Below, in pieces: positions 1 through 5,667 of a stretch of 7,140 bases of DNA. The stretch spans positions 1-7,140 of the forward strand of contig CAADUD010000104.1 of assembly GCA_900752095.1 (NCBI GenBank), read 5' to 3'. Made by a program: the position numbers and the translations under genes. Every line of letters begins with the position of its first letter. The first letter of the stretch is position 1. Source of the DNA: Clostridia bacterium (GTDB lineage Bacteria > Bacillota > Clostridia > TANB77 > CAG-508). A model generated the notes under the pieces. That model saw only the letters and a list, made by a program, of their open reading frames with translations, did not search any database and was not told the DNA's origin.

Positions 1-18
1 ACCGTAGAAGGGGGGTGA
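1..18 (+). CDS. 3' end of an upstream phage gene (last five codons)
   Basis: The first frame reads T-V-E-G-G and then TGA at 16-18, just before the SD and ATG of the XkdX-like gene. In phage tail modules genes are packed end to end, so this is probably the tail of the preceding structural gene. Only five residues are visible, so no function can be given. The alternative is that it is untranslated leader; the other frames give no better candidate. Confidence 0.4.
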   Translation, partial: TVEGG

Positions 19-22
19 GCAG

Positions 23-187
23 ATGTTTCAAAAGCTGTTAGATATGTATGTTGAAAATAAAATTAATAAAATGTATTTAGAAAAAGCAGTTAAATTAAAA
101 TGGATAACAGAAGAAGAGAAAAATAAAATAATTGAATTTAAACTGACAGTAGAGATTAAGGATACGGATATTAAGGAGGGAGTTTAA
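23..187 (+). CDS. XkdX-like small phage tail protein (54 aa)
   Basis: A 54-residue ORF with ATG at 23, preceded by a G-rich ribosome-binding site (AAGGGGGGTGAG). The XkdX family consists of roughly 40-55-residue proteins encoded among tail-fibre genes of Firmicute phages and of PBSX-like elements; the exact role is not established. The central LEKAVKLKWITEEEKNKII resembles the family pattern of an aromatic/charged helix followed by 'W/K-ITxEEyxxI'. Its stop codon overlaps the next start by one base (TAATG at 185-189), so it is translationally coupled to the spike gene. The family assignment rests on length, the ITEEEK motif and position upstream of the spike gene. Confidence 0.65.
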   Translation: MFQKLLDMYVENKINKMYLEKAVKLKWITEEEKNKIIEFKLTVEIKDTDIKEGV

Positions 188-2481
188 TGGCAGTTAATCT
201 TAATTTTAGAAAAAAGGATTGGAAGACAGGAGAAGTTATAAAAGAAGTATTTTTAGATAATATTGAAGAAGGAATTGAAGAAGCGCATACTGCTATTAAA
301 AAATTAGATTCGGACTTGGAACATAATGTTCACAATTTAAACGAGAGAATAAATAGCTTTACTAAATTAGAAGAAGGAAGTACAACTGGTGATGCTGAAT
401 TAATAGATGGTAGAATTGGAGAAGATGGAATTACTTATGATAATATTGGTAGTGCAATAAGAGGACAGTTTAAAAAGGTGAATAACTTTACTGATAGTTT
501 TTGTGATATGCAAATTCCTTTTGAGAAGGTTAAAGATAATGGATTTGAATGGAAACTAGGGAGAATAACTTCAAATGGAGCTGTTCAATATGGGAGTGGC
601 ACTTACGCTGGTATAGTTTCATCTAAAATTTATACAGATTTTTATGTCAACATTATTGAAAGTGAATTTTCAAAATATACAATTTTGGTTGCTCAATATA
701 ATATATTAGACGATTCCTTTGTAAAAATAGTAGTTAATAATGCTTATACTTGTGGTGATATAAAAAAAGAAGAAGGTAAATATCATATGGTCCACATAGG
801 AACAAAAGGAGTATCTTTAGATTTAGAAACTGCTATTAATAAAGTCAACCTTAGTTTAGAGGAGAGCATCGAATATTCTATAAAAATAAAACCTAATAGT
901 GTTACCGAAAATGAATTAACAGAGGATTTGGTAAAAAAAATTAATAATTCTACTTTAGAAATAGCTACAAGTGAAAAAATTGGTGGCGTAAGACCAGTTG
1001 AAAAAACTGGAACTATGACACAAAGTGTAGGGATAGATGCTGAAGGTAGATTATTTACGTTCCCCAATAGTGGAGAAAGTGGAATTGGTAAAGTTATAAA
1101 TGTATGTTTTTTTGGTGCTAAAGGGGATGGAGTAACAGATGATACAATTGCAATAAGAAATGCAAGGGACGAATCAAAAAATACTAGATTACCTTTATAT
1201 TTCCCATCTGGAACATACTTAGTACATGGAACAATACAAATTTTTTCAAATATGATTGTTTGTGGAGATGGTGCAAATACTGTAATAAAAAAGATTCAAG
1301 CAGTAACTCAAAACTTGACGCAACAAGCTAATAAAGGAGATACAACTATTCATGTGACTGATGCTTCTAAATTTACAGTAGGGTTTGATGTATATGTAGG
1401 ACTAAGTGATTGGGGAAGCTATTCAGATACAGTGGGAGTAATAAAGGCAGTAGACACTACGTTAAATACAATAACAATAGAAGCATATAAAAGACATAGT
1501 GCAACTAATAAGGGTTTAGCTAGGGCAGTGCCTATAAATGGCGTTATTAGTCAAACTTTCCCTATATTTTCAACTCTTAGATATGATGACTGTGGAGAAA
1601 ATATTTTTATAGAAAGACTTATATGTGATGGTAATAAAATAACTGGTGAGCCAGAATCTTATCAACTTTCACCGATTCACATAGACCCATTAGTAGCAGG
1701 AGTAAATAAGAATGGTTTAGGTTTAACAATTATAGATGTTATTGTTAGAAATAGTAATGCTGATGGTATTTCAATGCAAAATATGGGAAGGACAAGTATA
1801 ATAAATTGCACTATAGAAGATGCCGTAAATAAAGGTATTCACCCTGGATTTACAACAGAGGGGGTATCTATAATTGGTTGCTATATCTATAATGTAAAAA
1901 AAGGTGAAGCTATATTTGATTGTTATTCAGTAGGTGGATTGATGATTGAAAATTGTTATATAGTAGATAGTGAAATAGGTATAGGTGGCTTAGAAGAATC
2001 TTCAAAAGGAACAGTAATAAATAACTGTGTAATTAAAAGATGTAAACAAGGTATAAAACCTTATGCTTCTACTTATGGATCATCTATAACTGGTTGTAGC
2101 TTTAGTGAGTGTAATACAGCTATATTCTCTTATGTTGGTGGAGATGTAGCAATAACTGGATGTAGTTTTTATAATAATGGTGTAGGGGTAATGTTACAAA
2201 AAGCATTTAGAAATACTATAACAGGAAATTACTTTAAAGATAACGGGGTTGCTATAGATAGTAATTATCAACCATCCAAACCAACTGAAAGAGGAGCTAA
2301 TAATATTATTGCAAACAATATATCTATTGCAACTGCAAGTGGAAAAACTGCAAAATTTAGAATAGCACATCAAGATAATTCAATTGTAACTGGAAATATT
2401 TTAACTGGAAATTCAAATGTAATAGAGATAGATGAAGCAAGTACCAACAATATAATAGAAGTAAATAATATAACAAGTTAA
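187..2481 (+). CDS. Phage tail spike/receptor-binding protein with pectate-lyase-like right-handed beta-helix (764 aa)
   Basis: Probable tail spike or baseplate-attached receptor-binding protein that contacts host surface glycan. The start ATG has a strong SD (AAGGAGGG, 8 nt upstream). Visible architecture: residues 1-60, a helical N-terminus likely for baseplate attachment; 61-95, the recurrent phage-structural motif GSTTGDAELIDGRIG...ITYDNIGSAIRGQ; about 100-240, a beta-rich module; 255-290, a fibre-type segment (SEKIGGVRPVE...IDAEGRLFTF); 303-319, the Pectate_lyase_3 entry motif ending in FGAKGDGVTDD; about 378-450, a beta-rich insertion; then coils to the C-terminus. Coils repeat every 22-25 residues with NC/GC-(T/Y/V/S)-(I/F) turns, giving Cys at 541, 565, 590, 614, 637 and 659. 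The protein ends inside coil-like NIIxxNNI repeats, so no separate C-terminal trimerisation domain is evident. Whether it cleaves glycan cannot be told; no catalytic set is assignable by eye. Confidence 0.85.
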   Translation: MAVNLNFRKKDWKTGEVIKEVFLDNIEEGIEEAHTAIKKLDSDLEHNVHNLNERINSFTKLEEGSTTGDAELIDGRIGEDGITYDNIGSAIRGQFKKVNNFTDSFCDMQIPFEKVKDNGFEWKLGRITSNGAVQYGSGTYAGIVSSKIYTDFYVNIIESEFSKYTILVAQYNILDDSFVKIVVNNAYTCGDIKKEEGKYHMVHIGTKGVSLDLETAINKVNLSLEESIEYSIKIKPNSVTENELTEDLVKKINNSTLEIATSEKIGGVRPVEKTGTMTQSVGIDAEGRLFTFPNSGESGIGKVINVCFFGAKGDGVTDDTIAIRNARDESKNTRLPLYFPSGTYLVHGTIQIFSNMIVCGDGANTVIKKIQAVTQNLTQQANKGDTTIHVTDASKFTVGFDVYVGLSDWGSYSDTVGVIKAVDTTLNTITIEAYKRHSATNKGLARAVPINGVISQTFPIFSTLRYDDCGENIFIERLICDGNKITGEPESYQLSPIHIDPLVAGVNKNGLGLTIIDVIVRNSNADGISMQNMGRTSIINCTIEDAVNKGIHPGFTTEGVSIIGCYIYNVKKGEAIFDCYSVGGLMIENCYIVDSEIGIGGLEESSKGTVINNCVIKRCKQGIKPYASTYGSSITGCSFSECNTAIFSYVGGDVAITGCSFYNNGVGVMLQKAFRNTITGNYFKDNGVAIDSNYQPSKPTERGANNIIANNISIATASGKTAKFRIAHQDNSIVTGNILTGNSNVIEIDEASTNNIIEVNNITS

Positions 2482-2525
2482 TTAACTCGCAATTGATTTA
2501 TATTGTTCGTAAAATTAGTTAATAT

Positions 2526-2551
2526 AAAAAGGAAGCATAAGCTTCCTTTTT
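2526..2551. terminator. Bidirectional rho-independent terminator between spike gene and antisense gene
   Basis: A perfect inverted repeat: AAAAAGGAAGC, loop ATAA, GCTTCCTTTTT. The T-tract on one strand and the matching A-tract (T-tract on the other) let it work both ways. It sits 44 bp after the spike stop and 1 bp beyond the stop of the minus-strand gene, so it can end both convergent transcripts. Confidence 0.9.
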
Positions 2552-2552
2552 A

Positions 2553-3254
2553 TTATAGAATGCTACAAAATTCACTAAAGTAATTTGTAGCACCCTCAAG
2601 AATTTCTTCTAAAGTTTCAATTATAGGAGTATTAGTTTGGCTAAAAGTATAATTAGCCTTAATATGGCCATTGAAATTTTTTATAGAAGGATGAGTGTTA
2701 AATTCTTTAATACTTACAGGTCTATTATCTAGAGACATAGTATGTCCACAGTTTGCAAATGTACAATTTTTAAAAGTTATTCCACCAATTTTCATATAAT
2801 TAATGGTTCCTGATTCTGTTCTTGTATTTTTAACTAATTCTATATGTTTTGTTGGATTAGTTAAATCACAAAGTTTTGATACCCAACTTGAATTGCAAAA
2901 TAATTGATTTTTTTCCCATAGTAGAACTACTGGATCAGTTGGATTTAAACCTATAAAACTATGTTTTATGTAGTTATCAAAGAATTTTTTATCTTTTCTA
3001 TTTGGGAAATATATTTTATTTTTAACTTTTAAAAGTTCTTTTTCAGAAAAATTTTGTTTGCAACGAGTATCAAAAATATAATTTGTGGTATAATCTAAAC
3101 AAGAACGAATACTTTCAAGAAAATATTTTATTTCTAATTTTAACTCTGCAGAAAGAGAATCGTCATATTCACATTTCCCATAAAGAGTTTTTATATTAGA
3201 AAATTTGTCAGTTGCAGATTTAAGAACAATTTTAGCGTCATCTATTCTATGCAT
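2553..3254 (-). CDS. Uncharacterised accessory (moron-like) protein, possibly HEPN-like (233 aa)
   Basis: Not recognised with certainty. The start is the ATG at 3254, because GGAGGTGA lies 7 nt upstream and a promoter sits just before it; the frame stays open upstream, but that part covers the promoter and SD. The product is cytoplasmic-looking, with no signal peptide or membrane segment. It has a helical N-terminal half with SIRSCLDYTTNYI at 48-60, YFPNRKDKKFF at 82-92 and LTNPTKH at 131-137, then a more beta/loop part with NCTFANCGH at 163-171. The succession 'RSxLDxxxxxI ... FPxx ... L..L.NPxKH' recalls a large group of bacterial hypothetical proteins with a HEPN-like helical fold. That is recollection of a pattern, and the classical catalytic RxxxxH motif is not seen. 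It is the only gene in the tail-lysis region on the opposite strand, with its own promoter and terminator, which suggests expression in the lysogen. A role in superinfection exclusion or defence is conjecture. Confidence 0.75.
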   Translation of the reverse strand: MHRIDDAKIVLKSATDKFSNIKTLYGKCEYDDSLSAELKLEIKYFLESIRSCLDYTTNYIFDTRCKQNFSEKELLKVKNKIYFPNRKDKKFFDNYIKHSFIGLNPTDPVVLLWEKNQLFCNSSWVSKLCDLTNPTKHIELVKNTRTESGTINYMKIGGITFKNCTFANCGHTMSLDNRPVSIKEFNTHPSIKNFNGHIKANYTFSQTNTPIIETLEEILEGATNYFSEFCSIL

Positions 3255-3260
3255 ACTGTC

Positions 3261-3278
3261 ACCTCCTTTCAAGGAAGT
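3261..3278 (-). promoter_or_regulatory. Inverted repeat over start of transcription and SD of the 233-aa gene
   Basis: On the minus strand, ACTTCCTT-GA-AAGGAGGT is an 18-bp near-palindrome. As RNA it can form a 7-bp stem with a TGAA loop (one G-U pair) that hides the GGAGG Shine-Dalgarno. The predicted transcription start (about 3272) falls inside the first arm, so transcripts from the gene's own promoter would lack most of it and leave the SD free, while read-through RNA would fold. As DNA it could instead be an operator. Confidence 0.4.
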
Positions 3279-3307
3279 ATTATACCATTTATTGGAGAGT
3301 GAGTAAA
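3279..3307 (-). promoter_or_regulatory. Sigma-A-type promoter of the 233-aa minus-strand gene
   Basis: Perfect -10 TATAAT (3284-3279) and -35 TTTACT (3307-3302, four of six consensus bases), with exactly 17 bp between. Transcription would start near 3272, giving a leader of about 17 nt. The -35 box ends one base before the ATG of the divergent 56-aa ORF, so the two transcription units overlap head to head. Confidence 0.7.
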
Positions 3308-3478
3308 ATGGAAAAGGAAATATCAAATTTATTTGAAGATATGATAAAACTTTGGAAGATGGCTGAAGAAACTGTTATTAACGATAGAGGAACATCGGAT
3401 GATTATGATTTATTAGAGGAAGAAGAAACTAGATTAAGACAAAGGTTAGATAATATTCTAAATAAATTAAATAATTAA
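3308..3478 (+). CDS. Small acidic hypothetical protein (56 aa)
   Basis: Short ORF, ATG at 3308 with GGAG 10 nt upstream (3294-3297), ending at a TAA 18 bp before a strong terminator. The product (MEKEISNLFEDMIKLWK...) is charged and probably all helical, with a coiled-coil-like stretch EEEETRLRQRLDNILNKL near the C-terminus. No membrane segment or signal. I do not recognise it. It faces away from the 233-aa gene and its start region overlaps that gene's promoter, so expression of the two may be mutually exclusive or linked. No convincing + promoter was seen. Confidence 0.6.
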   Translation: MEKEISNLFEDMIKLWKMAEETVINDRGTSDDYDLLEEEETRLRQRLDNILNKLNN

Positions 3479-3496
3479 ATTTAATAATAAAAAAAT

Positions 3497-3524
3497 AAAA
3501 GAGCTTAGGAAACTAGGCTCTTTT
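3497..3524. terminator. Rho-independent terminator after the 56-aa ORF
   Basis: A 12-bp stem, AAAAGAGCTTAG / CTAGGCTCTTTT (one G-T pair), closed by a GAAA loop. T-tract on the + strand and A-tract on the 5' side, so it may also stop minus-strand transcripts heading for the 233-aa gene. Confidence 0.85.
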
Positions 3525-3542
3525 ATATTGCTAAAATTCCAA
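3521..3542 (+). repeat. Left copy of a cassette-boundary direct repeat
   Basis: The 22 bases starting at the T-tract of the preceding terminator match 3986-4005, which starts at the T-tract of another terminator; 20 bases are shared and the only difference is a 2-base (GC) gap. Shared elements are TTTTATATT and TAAAATTCCAA. The copies flank the 83-aa ORF. Confidence 0.6.
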
Positions 3543-3662
3543 ACGATAAATAAAAAGAAAATAATTTTAAATAAATATTATAACTACTATAAAGTTTATA
3601 TTTATAAAATATTAATAATATGGTAATACTAAAGTTATTAAATTTATAGGAGTTGTGGTAAT

Positions 3663-3914
3663 ATGAGTTTTCTAAATTGGCATAAAATTTTATGGACAAT
3701 AAAGTACTTAAATGAATTAAATCAAAAGCCTTATTTTAGCTTAGAGGTTTTTTGTAATATTCATAATTTAAATTATACAAAGATAAACTATTTTCTAGAA
3801 GTTTCAAATTCTATTATCGATGGAAATTCAGAATTGATAAAAGCAATAGAAAAAGATAAAGAAACATTAGATAAATTAAATAATTTAAATCCAAATGCAT
3901 TAGCTAATATATAA
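3663..3914 (+). CDS. Hypothetical protein, possible cargo gene (83 aa)
   Basis: Starts at ATG 3663 with AGGAG about 10 nt upstream and ends just before weak and strong terminator hairpins. The protein (MSFLNWHKILWTIKYLNELN...) has no signal peptide and no clear membrane span; it looks helical. The stretch YFSLEVFCNIHNLNYTKINYF (residues about 24-44) could be a helix-turn-helix, but this is weak. I do not recognise a family. It stands alone between terminators and between two copies of a 20-22-bp repeat, which suggests an independently acquired gene. The 120 bp upstream are extremely AT-rich with several TATAAA-like hexamers, so a promoter is likely but cannot be chosen. Confidence 0.6.
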   Translation: MSFLNWHKILWTIKYLNELNQKPYFSLEVFCNIHNLNYTKINYFLEVSNSIIDGNSELIKAIEKDKETLDKLNNLNPNALANI

Positions 3915-3935
3915 GAGCCTATTTAGGATCTTTTT
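3913..3935 (+). terminator. Weak hairpin overlapping the stop of the 83-aa ORF
   Basis: AAGAGCCTA and TAGGATCTT can pair with one mismatch around a short T-rich loop, followed by a T-tract. The hairpin begins within the TAA stop codon. Weaker than the next hairpin, with which it may act in series. Confidence 0.45.
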
Positions 3936-3957
3936 ATATTATAAATAAAAAATCATT

Positions 3958-3990
3958 AAGAAGTTAGAGTAAAATCTAGCTTCTTTTTTA
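3958..3990. terminator. Rho-independent terminator before the lysis module
   Basis: An 11-bp stem AAGAAGTTAGA / TCTAGCTTCTT (one G-T pair), loop GTAAAA, then TTTT. It separates the accessory block from the lysis genes, so the latter need a promoter in 3990-4020, antitermination, or read-through. Confidence 0.8.
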
Positions 3991-4005
3991 TATTTAAAAT
4001 TCCAA
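3986..4005 (+). repeat. Right copy of a cassette-boundary direct repeat
   Basis: Twenty bases beginning in the terminator T-tract that match 3521-3542 apart from a 2-base gap. With the left copy it brackets the 83-aa ORF and its terminators. Confidence 0.6.
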
Positions 4006-4031
4006 GTGAGTGGAGAAAAGGAAGGTGTAAG

Positions 4032-4316
4032 ATGGAAACAATAAGCATTGCATTAGCATGTACAGTCATAGGAGCTGTTATAAGTTATGCTACTTTTCAA
4101 AGAAATAGAGGGCATGATATTAGAGCAGACACAAGGGAGGAAGCTGAAACTAGAGCCAAGCTAGATTATATAGCTACAGCAGTTGACGAGATAAGACTAG
4201 ATAACAAGGCTAGGGATAGAGAAGTAACAGAACTTAAAGAGAGAGTTATAAGAAATGAAGAAAGTACTAAAAGTGCTCATAAAAGAATTGATGAGATGGA
4301 AAGAGGAGTGTGTTAA
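4032..4316 (+). CDS. Membrane-anchored coiled-coil lysis-module protein, XhlA/holin-accessory type (94 aa)
   Basis: First gene of the lysis module. SD AAGGAAGGTG lies just before ATG 4032. Residues 3-22 (TISIALACTVIGAVISYATF) form one membrane segment, followed by basic RNRGHDIR and then a long charged coiled coil (about 36-90: TREEAETRAKLDYI...VTELKERVIRNEE). Topology is N-terminal anchor with a soluble coil, the reverse of classical XhlA, whose membrane segment is C-terminal; similar small proteins precede holins in many clostridial phages. It probably assists or times holin action, but this comes from position and shape only. The stop TAA (4314-4316) is 2 bp before the holin ATG, and the holin SD is inside this gene, so translation is coupled. 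Confidence 0.7.
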   Translation: METISIALACTVIGAVISYATFQRNRGHDIRADTREEAETRAKLDYIATAVDEIRLDNKARDREVTELKERVIRNEESTKSAHKRIDEMERGVC

Positions 4317-4317
4317 T
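4304..4317 (+). repeat. 14-bp ribosome-binding-site repeat, copy 1 (holin)
   Basis: AGGAGTGTGTTAAT is the holin's SD plus spacer and is found identically at 4629-4642 before the endolysin. It also encodes the last codons of the upstream 94-aa gene. Confidence 0.7.
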
Positions 4318-4318
4318 T

Positions 4319-4561
4319 ATGGCAAAAGTATTAAAATCAATTTTAACAAGATTAAATAACAAAGGGACAATTATTTCATTAGCAGCATTAATAGTTTCAC
4401 TTTTATGTCAATTTGGATTAAACATTGATTCAGATAGGATTTTAGGAATTGTACAAACTATATGTTCAATTTTAATTTTACTAGGATTATTAAATGATCC
4501 TACTGAAAATACGAATGCTTATATTCCAGGAGTAAGTGATAAATTAATAGATAAAGAGTAA
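4319..4561 (+). CDS. Phage holin, phi-LC3-like family (80 aa)
   Basis: Small inner-membrane pore former that releases the endolysin at the end of the lytic cycle. The start is ATG 4319 with GGAG 10 nt upstream; a GTG at 4310 in frame lies too close to that SD. Two hydrophobic segments are seen, about residues 17-35 (TIISLAALIVSLLCQFGL) and 41-58 (ILGIVQTICSILILLGLL), joined by a polar turn NIDSDR. The ending LLGLLNDPTENTNAYIPGVSDK matches the phi-LC3-type signature in which the second segment is followed by 'G...DPTT.G..DS'. The N-terminus is basic and the C-terminus charged. Family length is about 70-90 residues, so this is full-length. A terminator follows 4 bp after the stop. Confidence 0.88.
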   Translation: MAKVLKSILTRLNNKGTIISLAALIVSLLCQFGLNIDSDRILGIVQTICSILILLGLLNDPTENTNAYIPGVSDKLIDKE

Positions 4562-4565
4562 TTTG

Positions 4566-4588
4566 GAGGGTCAATAGGCCCTCTTTTT
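4566..4588 (+). terminator. Terminator between holin and endolysin
   Basis: GAGGGTC, loop AATA, GGCCCTC (one T-G pair) followed by TTTTT. A terminator inside a lysis module implies partial read-through or a separate endolysin promoter. Confidence 0.8.
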
Positions 4589-4590
4589 AA

Positions 4591-4620
4591 TTAACAATAA
4601 TATTAAACTTTTCATAATAT
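4591..4620 (+). promoter_or_regulatory. Candidate promoter of the endolysin gene
   Basis: -35 TTAACA (4591-4596, five of six consensus bases), 18-bp spacer, -10 TAATAT (4615-4620, four of six). It lies just after the holin terminator, and the implied leader of about 16 nt starts just ahead of the SD at 4629. In DNA this AT-rich such matches arise easily by chance. Confidence 0.35.
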
Positions 4621-4628
4621 AAATTAAA

Positions 4629-4642
4629 AGGAGTGTGTTAAT
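4629..4642 (+). repeat. 14-bp ribosome-binding-site repeat, copy 2 (endolysin)
   Basis: AGGAGTGTGTTAAT, identical to 4304-4317; it contains the endolysin SD (AGGAG) and ends directly at the ATG at 4643. Confidence 0.7.
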
Positions 4643-5539
4643 ATGAAAATAGCAGTTAGAGGTGGACATTGTCCAAAAGTTCCAGGGGCAAGAGGTATAC
4701 TAGATGAGTTAACAGAAGATAGAAAAGTAAAAGATGCAGTTATAAAATATTTAAAACAATTAGGTAACGAAGTTTTAGATGTAACTCCACCAGATTCAAT
4801 TTCAACATCATCAGCAGATTTAGCTTATGGAGTTAATAAAGCAAATGATTGGGGAGCTGATTTATTTGTATCTATACACTTTAATAAGGCTTATGATTCA
4901 TATAATGGAGCATTAGGTAGCGAGGTATGTGTTTACTCAAATTATGATATAGCTCAAAGAGTAGTTAACTCTTTAGAATCATTAGGATTTAAAAATAGAG
5001 GTCAAAAAATTAGAACTGGACTATATGAATTAAGAAATACTAATATGAAAGCCATGATAGTTGAAACTTGTTTTGTAGAAGCTACAGAAGATGTTGCTTT
5101 ATATAGAAGATTAGGACATGATAAAGTTGGTCAAGCTATAGCAGAAGCTATTGTAAATGATAAGGTTAGTGAAAGCGATACACCAGTAAAAAAAGAAGAA
5201 GTAAGCAAACCAGTACAAGCTCCAGTATCTAATACAGATGATTGGATAGCGAGACTTCAAGCCGAATGTAATAAGCAAGGATTTTCAAATCAAAAAGTAG
5301 ATGGTATTCCAGGAGCTAATACTTTAAAAGGTTGCCCTACTTTAAAGAAAGGTGCAAGTGGTAATATAACTAAGTTACTTCAAGAGAAGTTAGTTAAGCT
5401 AGGATATAGCACTAATGGAGTAGATGGTATCTTTGGTAGTGGTACTTATTCTGCTGTAAGAGAATTTCAAAAGACTAGAGGACTTTCAGCAGATGGAATT
5501 GTTGGTCAAAATACTTGGAGAAAATTATTAAATTTATAA
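4643..5539 (+). CDS. Endolysin: N-acetylmuramoyl-L-alanine amidase (Amidase_3) with C-terminal peptidoglycan-binding domain (298 aa)
   Basis: Cleaves the bond between N-acetylmuramic acid and L-alanine of host peptidoglycan after holin opens the membrane. The start ATG 4643 has AGGAG 9 nt upstream. Residues 1-172 are a zinc-dependent Amidase_3 domain: probable zinc ligands are H9 (RGGHC), E25 (LTEDRK) and H79 (SIHFN), and the catalytic glutamate is E141 (IVETCFVE). Residues 173-199 are a Lys/Glu/Pro/Val linker. Residues 200-233 (WIARLQAECNKQGF...) look like a partial first cell-wall-binding repeat, and 234-298 form a PG_binding_1 domain (LLQEKLVKLGY...VDGIFGSGTYSAVREFQ...DGIVGQNTWRKLL). No signal peptide, consistent with holin-dependent release. 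Size and layout are typical of clostridial phage endolysins. Confidence 0.93.
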   Translation: MKIAVRGGHCPKVPGARGILDELTEDRKVKDAVIKYLKQLGNEVLDVTPPDSISTSSADLAYGVNKANDWGADLFVSIHFNKAYDSYNGALGSEVCVYSNYDIAQRVVNSLESLGFKNRGQKIRTGLYELRNTNMKAMIVETCFVEATEDVALYRRLGHDKVGQAIAEAIVNDKVSESDTPVKKEEVSKPVQAPVSNTDDWIARLQAECNKQGFSNQKVDGIPGANTLKGCPTLKKGASGNITKLLQEKLVKLGYSTNGVDGIFGSGTYSAVREFQKTRGLSADGIVGQNTWRKLLNL

Positions 5540-5544
5540 TTATT

Positions 5545-5580
5545 AAGGCTAGGGATTAATTTTAGTCTCTAGCCTTTTTT
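5545..5580 (+). terminator. Strong terminator at the end of the lysis module
   Basis: An 11-bp stem AAGGCTAGGGA / TCTCTAGCCTT (one G-T pair), loop of 10 bases, then a run of T to 5580 and beyond. On the other strand the stem is followed by a poor T-tract, so it mainly ends the rightward late transcript. Confidence 0.88.
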
Positions 5581-5618
5581 ATTTTTTTACGTTTAATAAT
5601 TAATTTATTAAAGCAAAA

Positions 5619-5631
5619 ATAAAACTGCGCA
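5619..5631 (-). repeat. Inverted copy of the repeat core
   Basis: ATAAAACTGCGCA is the exact reverse complement of TGCGCAGTTTTAT at 5747-5759, a perfect 13-bp inverted repeat with 115 bp between the arms. Confidence 0.75.
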
Positions 5632-5645
5632 CAATTCTGAAAAAG

Positions 5646-5658
5646 CGAAGTTTTTTAT
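5646..5658 (+). repeat. Degenerate copy of the repeat core
   Basis: CGAAGTTTTTTAT resembles the core CGCAGTTTTAT with one substitution and two extra T. It is preceded by CAATTC-x-GA-x-AAA (5632-5643), as is the first tandem repeat (5711-5723), which supports common descent. Confidence 0.4.
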
Positions 5659-5667
5659 AAGAATGGC

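Noticed and set aside
783..1067. 94-codon open frame on the minus strand
   Set aside because: It lies wholly inside the tail spike gene, has no SD, and its product is not gene-like; it is a shadow of the + strand coding frame.
3255..3326. 24-residue N-terminal extension of the 233-aa protein
   Set aside because: The extension translates the promoter, inverted repeat and SD. The ATG at 3254 has a perfect SD and lies downstream of a consensus promoter.
3543..3662. Promoter for the 83-aa ORF
   Set aside because: Several TATAAA-like hexamers occur in this AT-rich stretch, but none has a convincing -35 at 16-18 bp, so no specific call is made.
4310..4318. GTG start of the holin at 4310
   Set aside because: It is only 1 nt from the GGAG SD; ATG 4319 has proper 10-nt spacing and gives the usual holin N-terminus.
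5180..5250. Internal translation start producing a free wall-binding domain from the endolysin gene
   Set aside because: Known for some clostridial endolysins, but no SD with a well-spaced ATG/GTG/TTG was seen in the linker.
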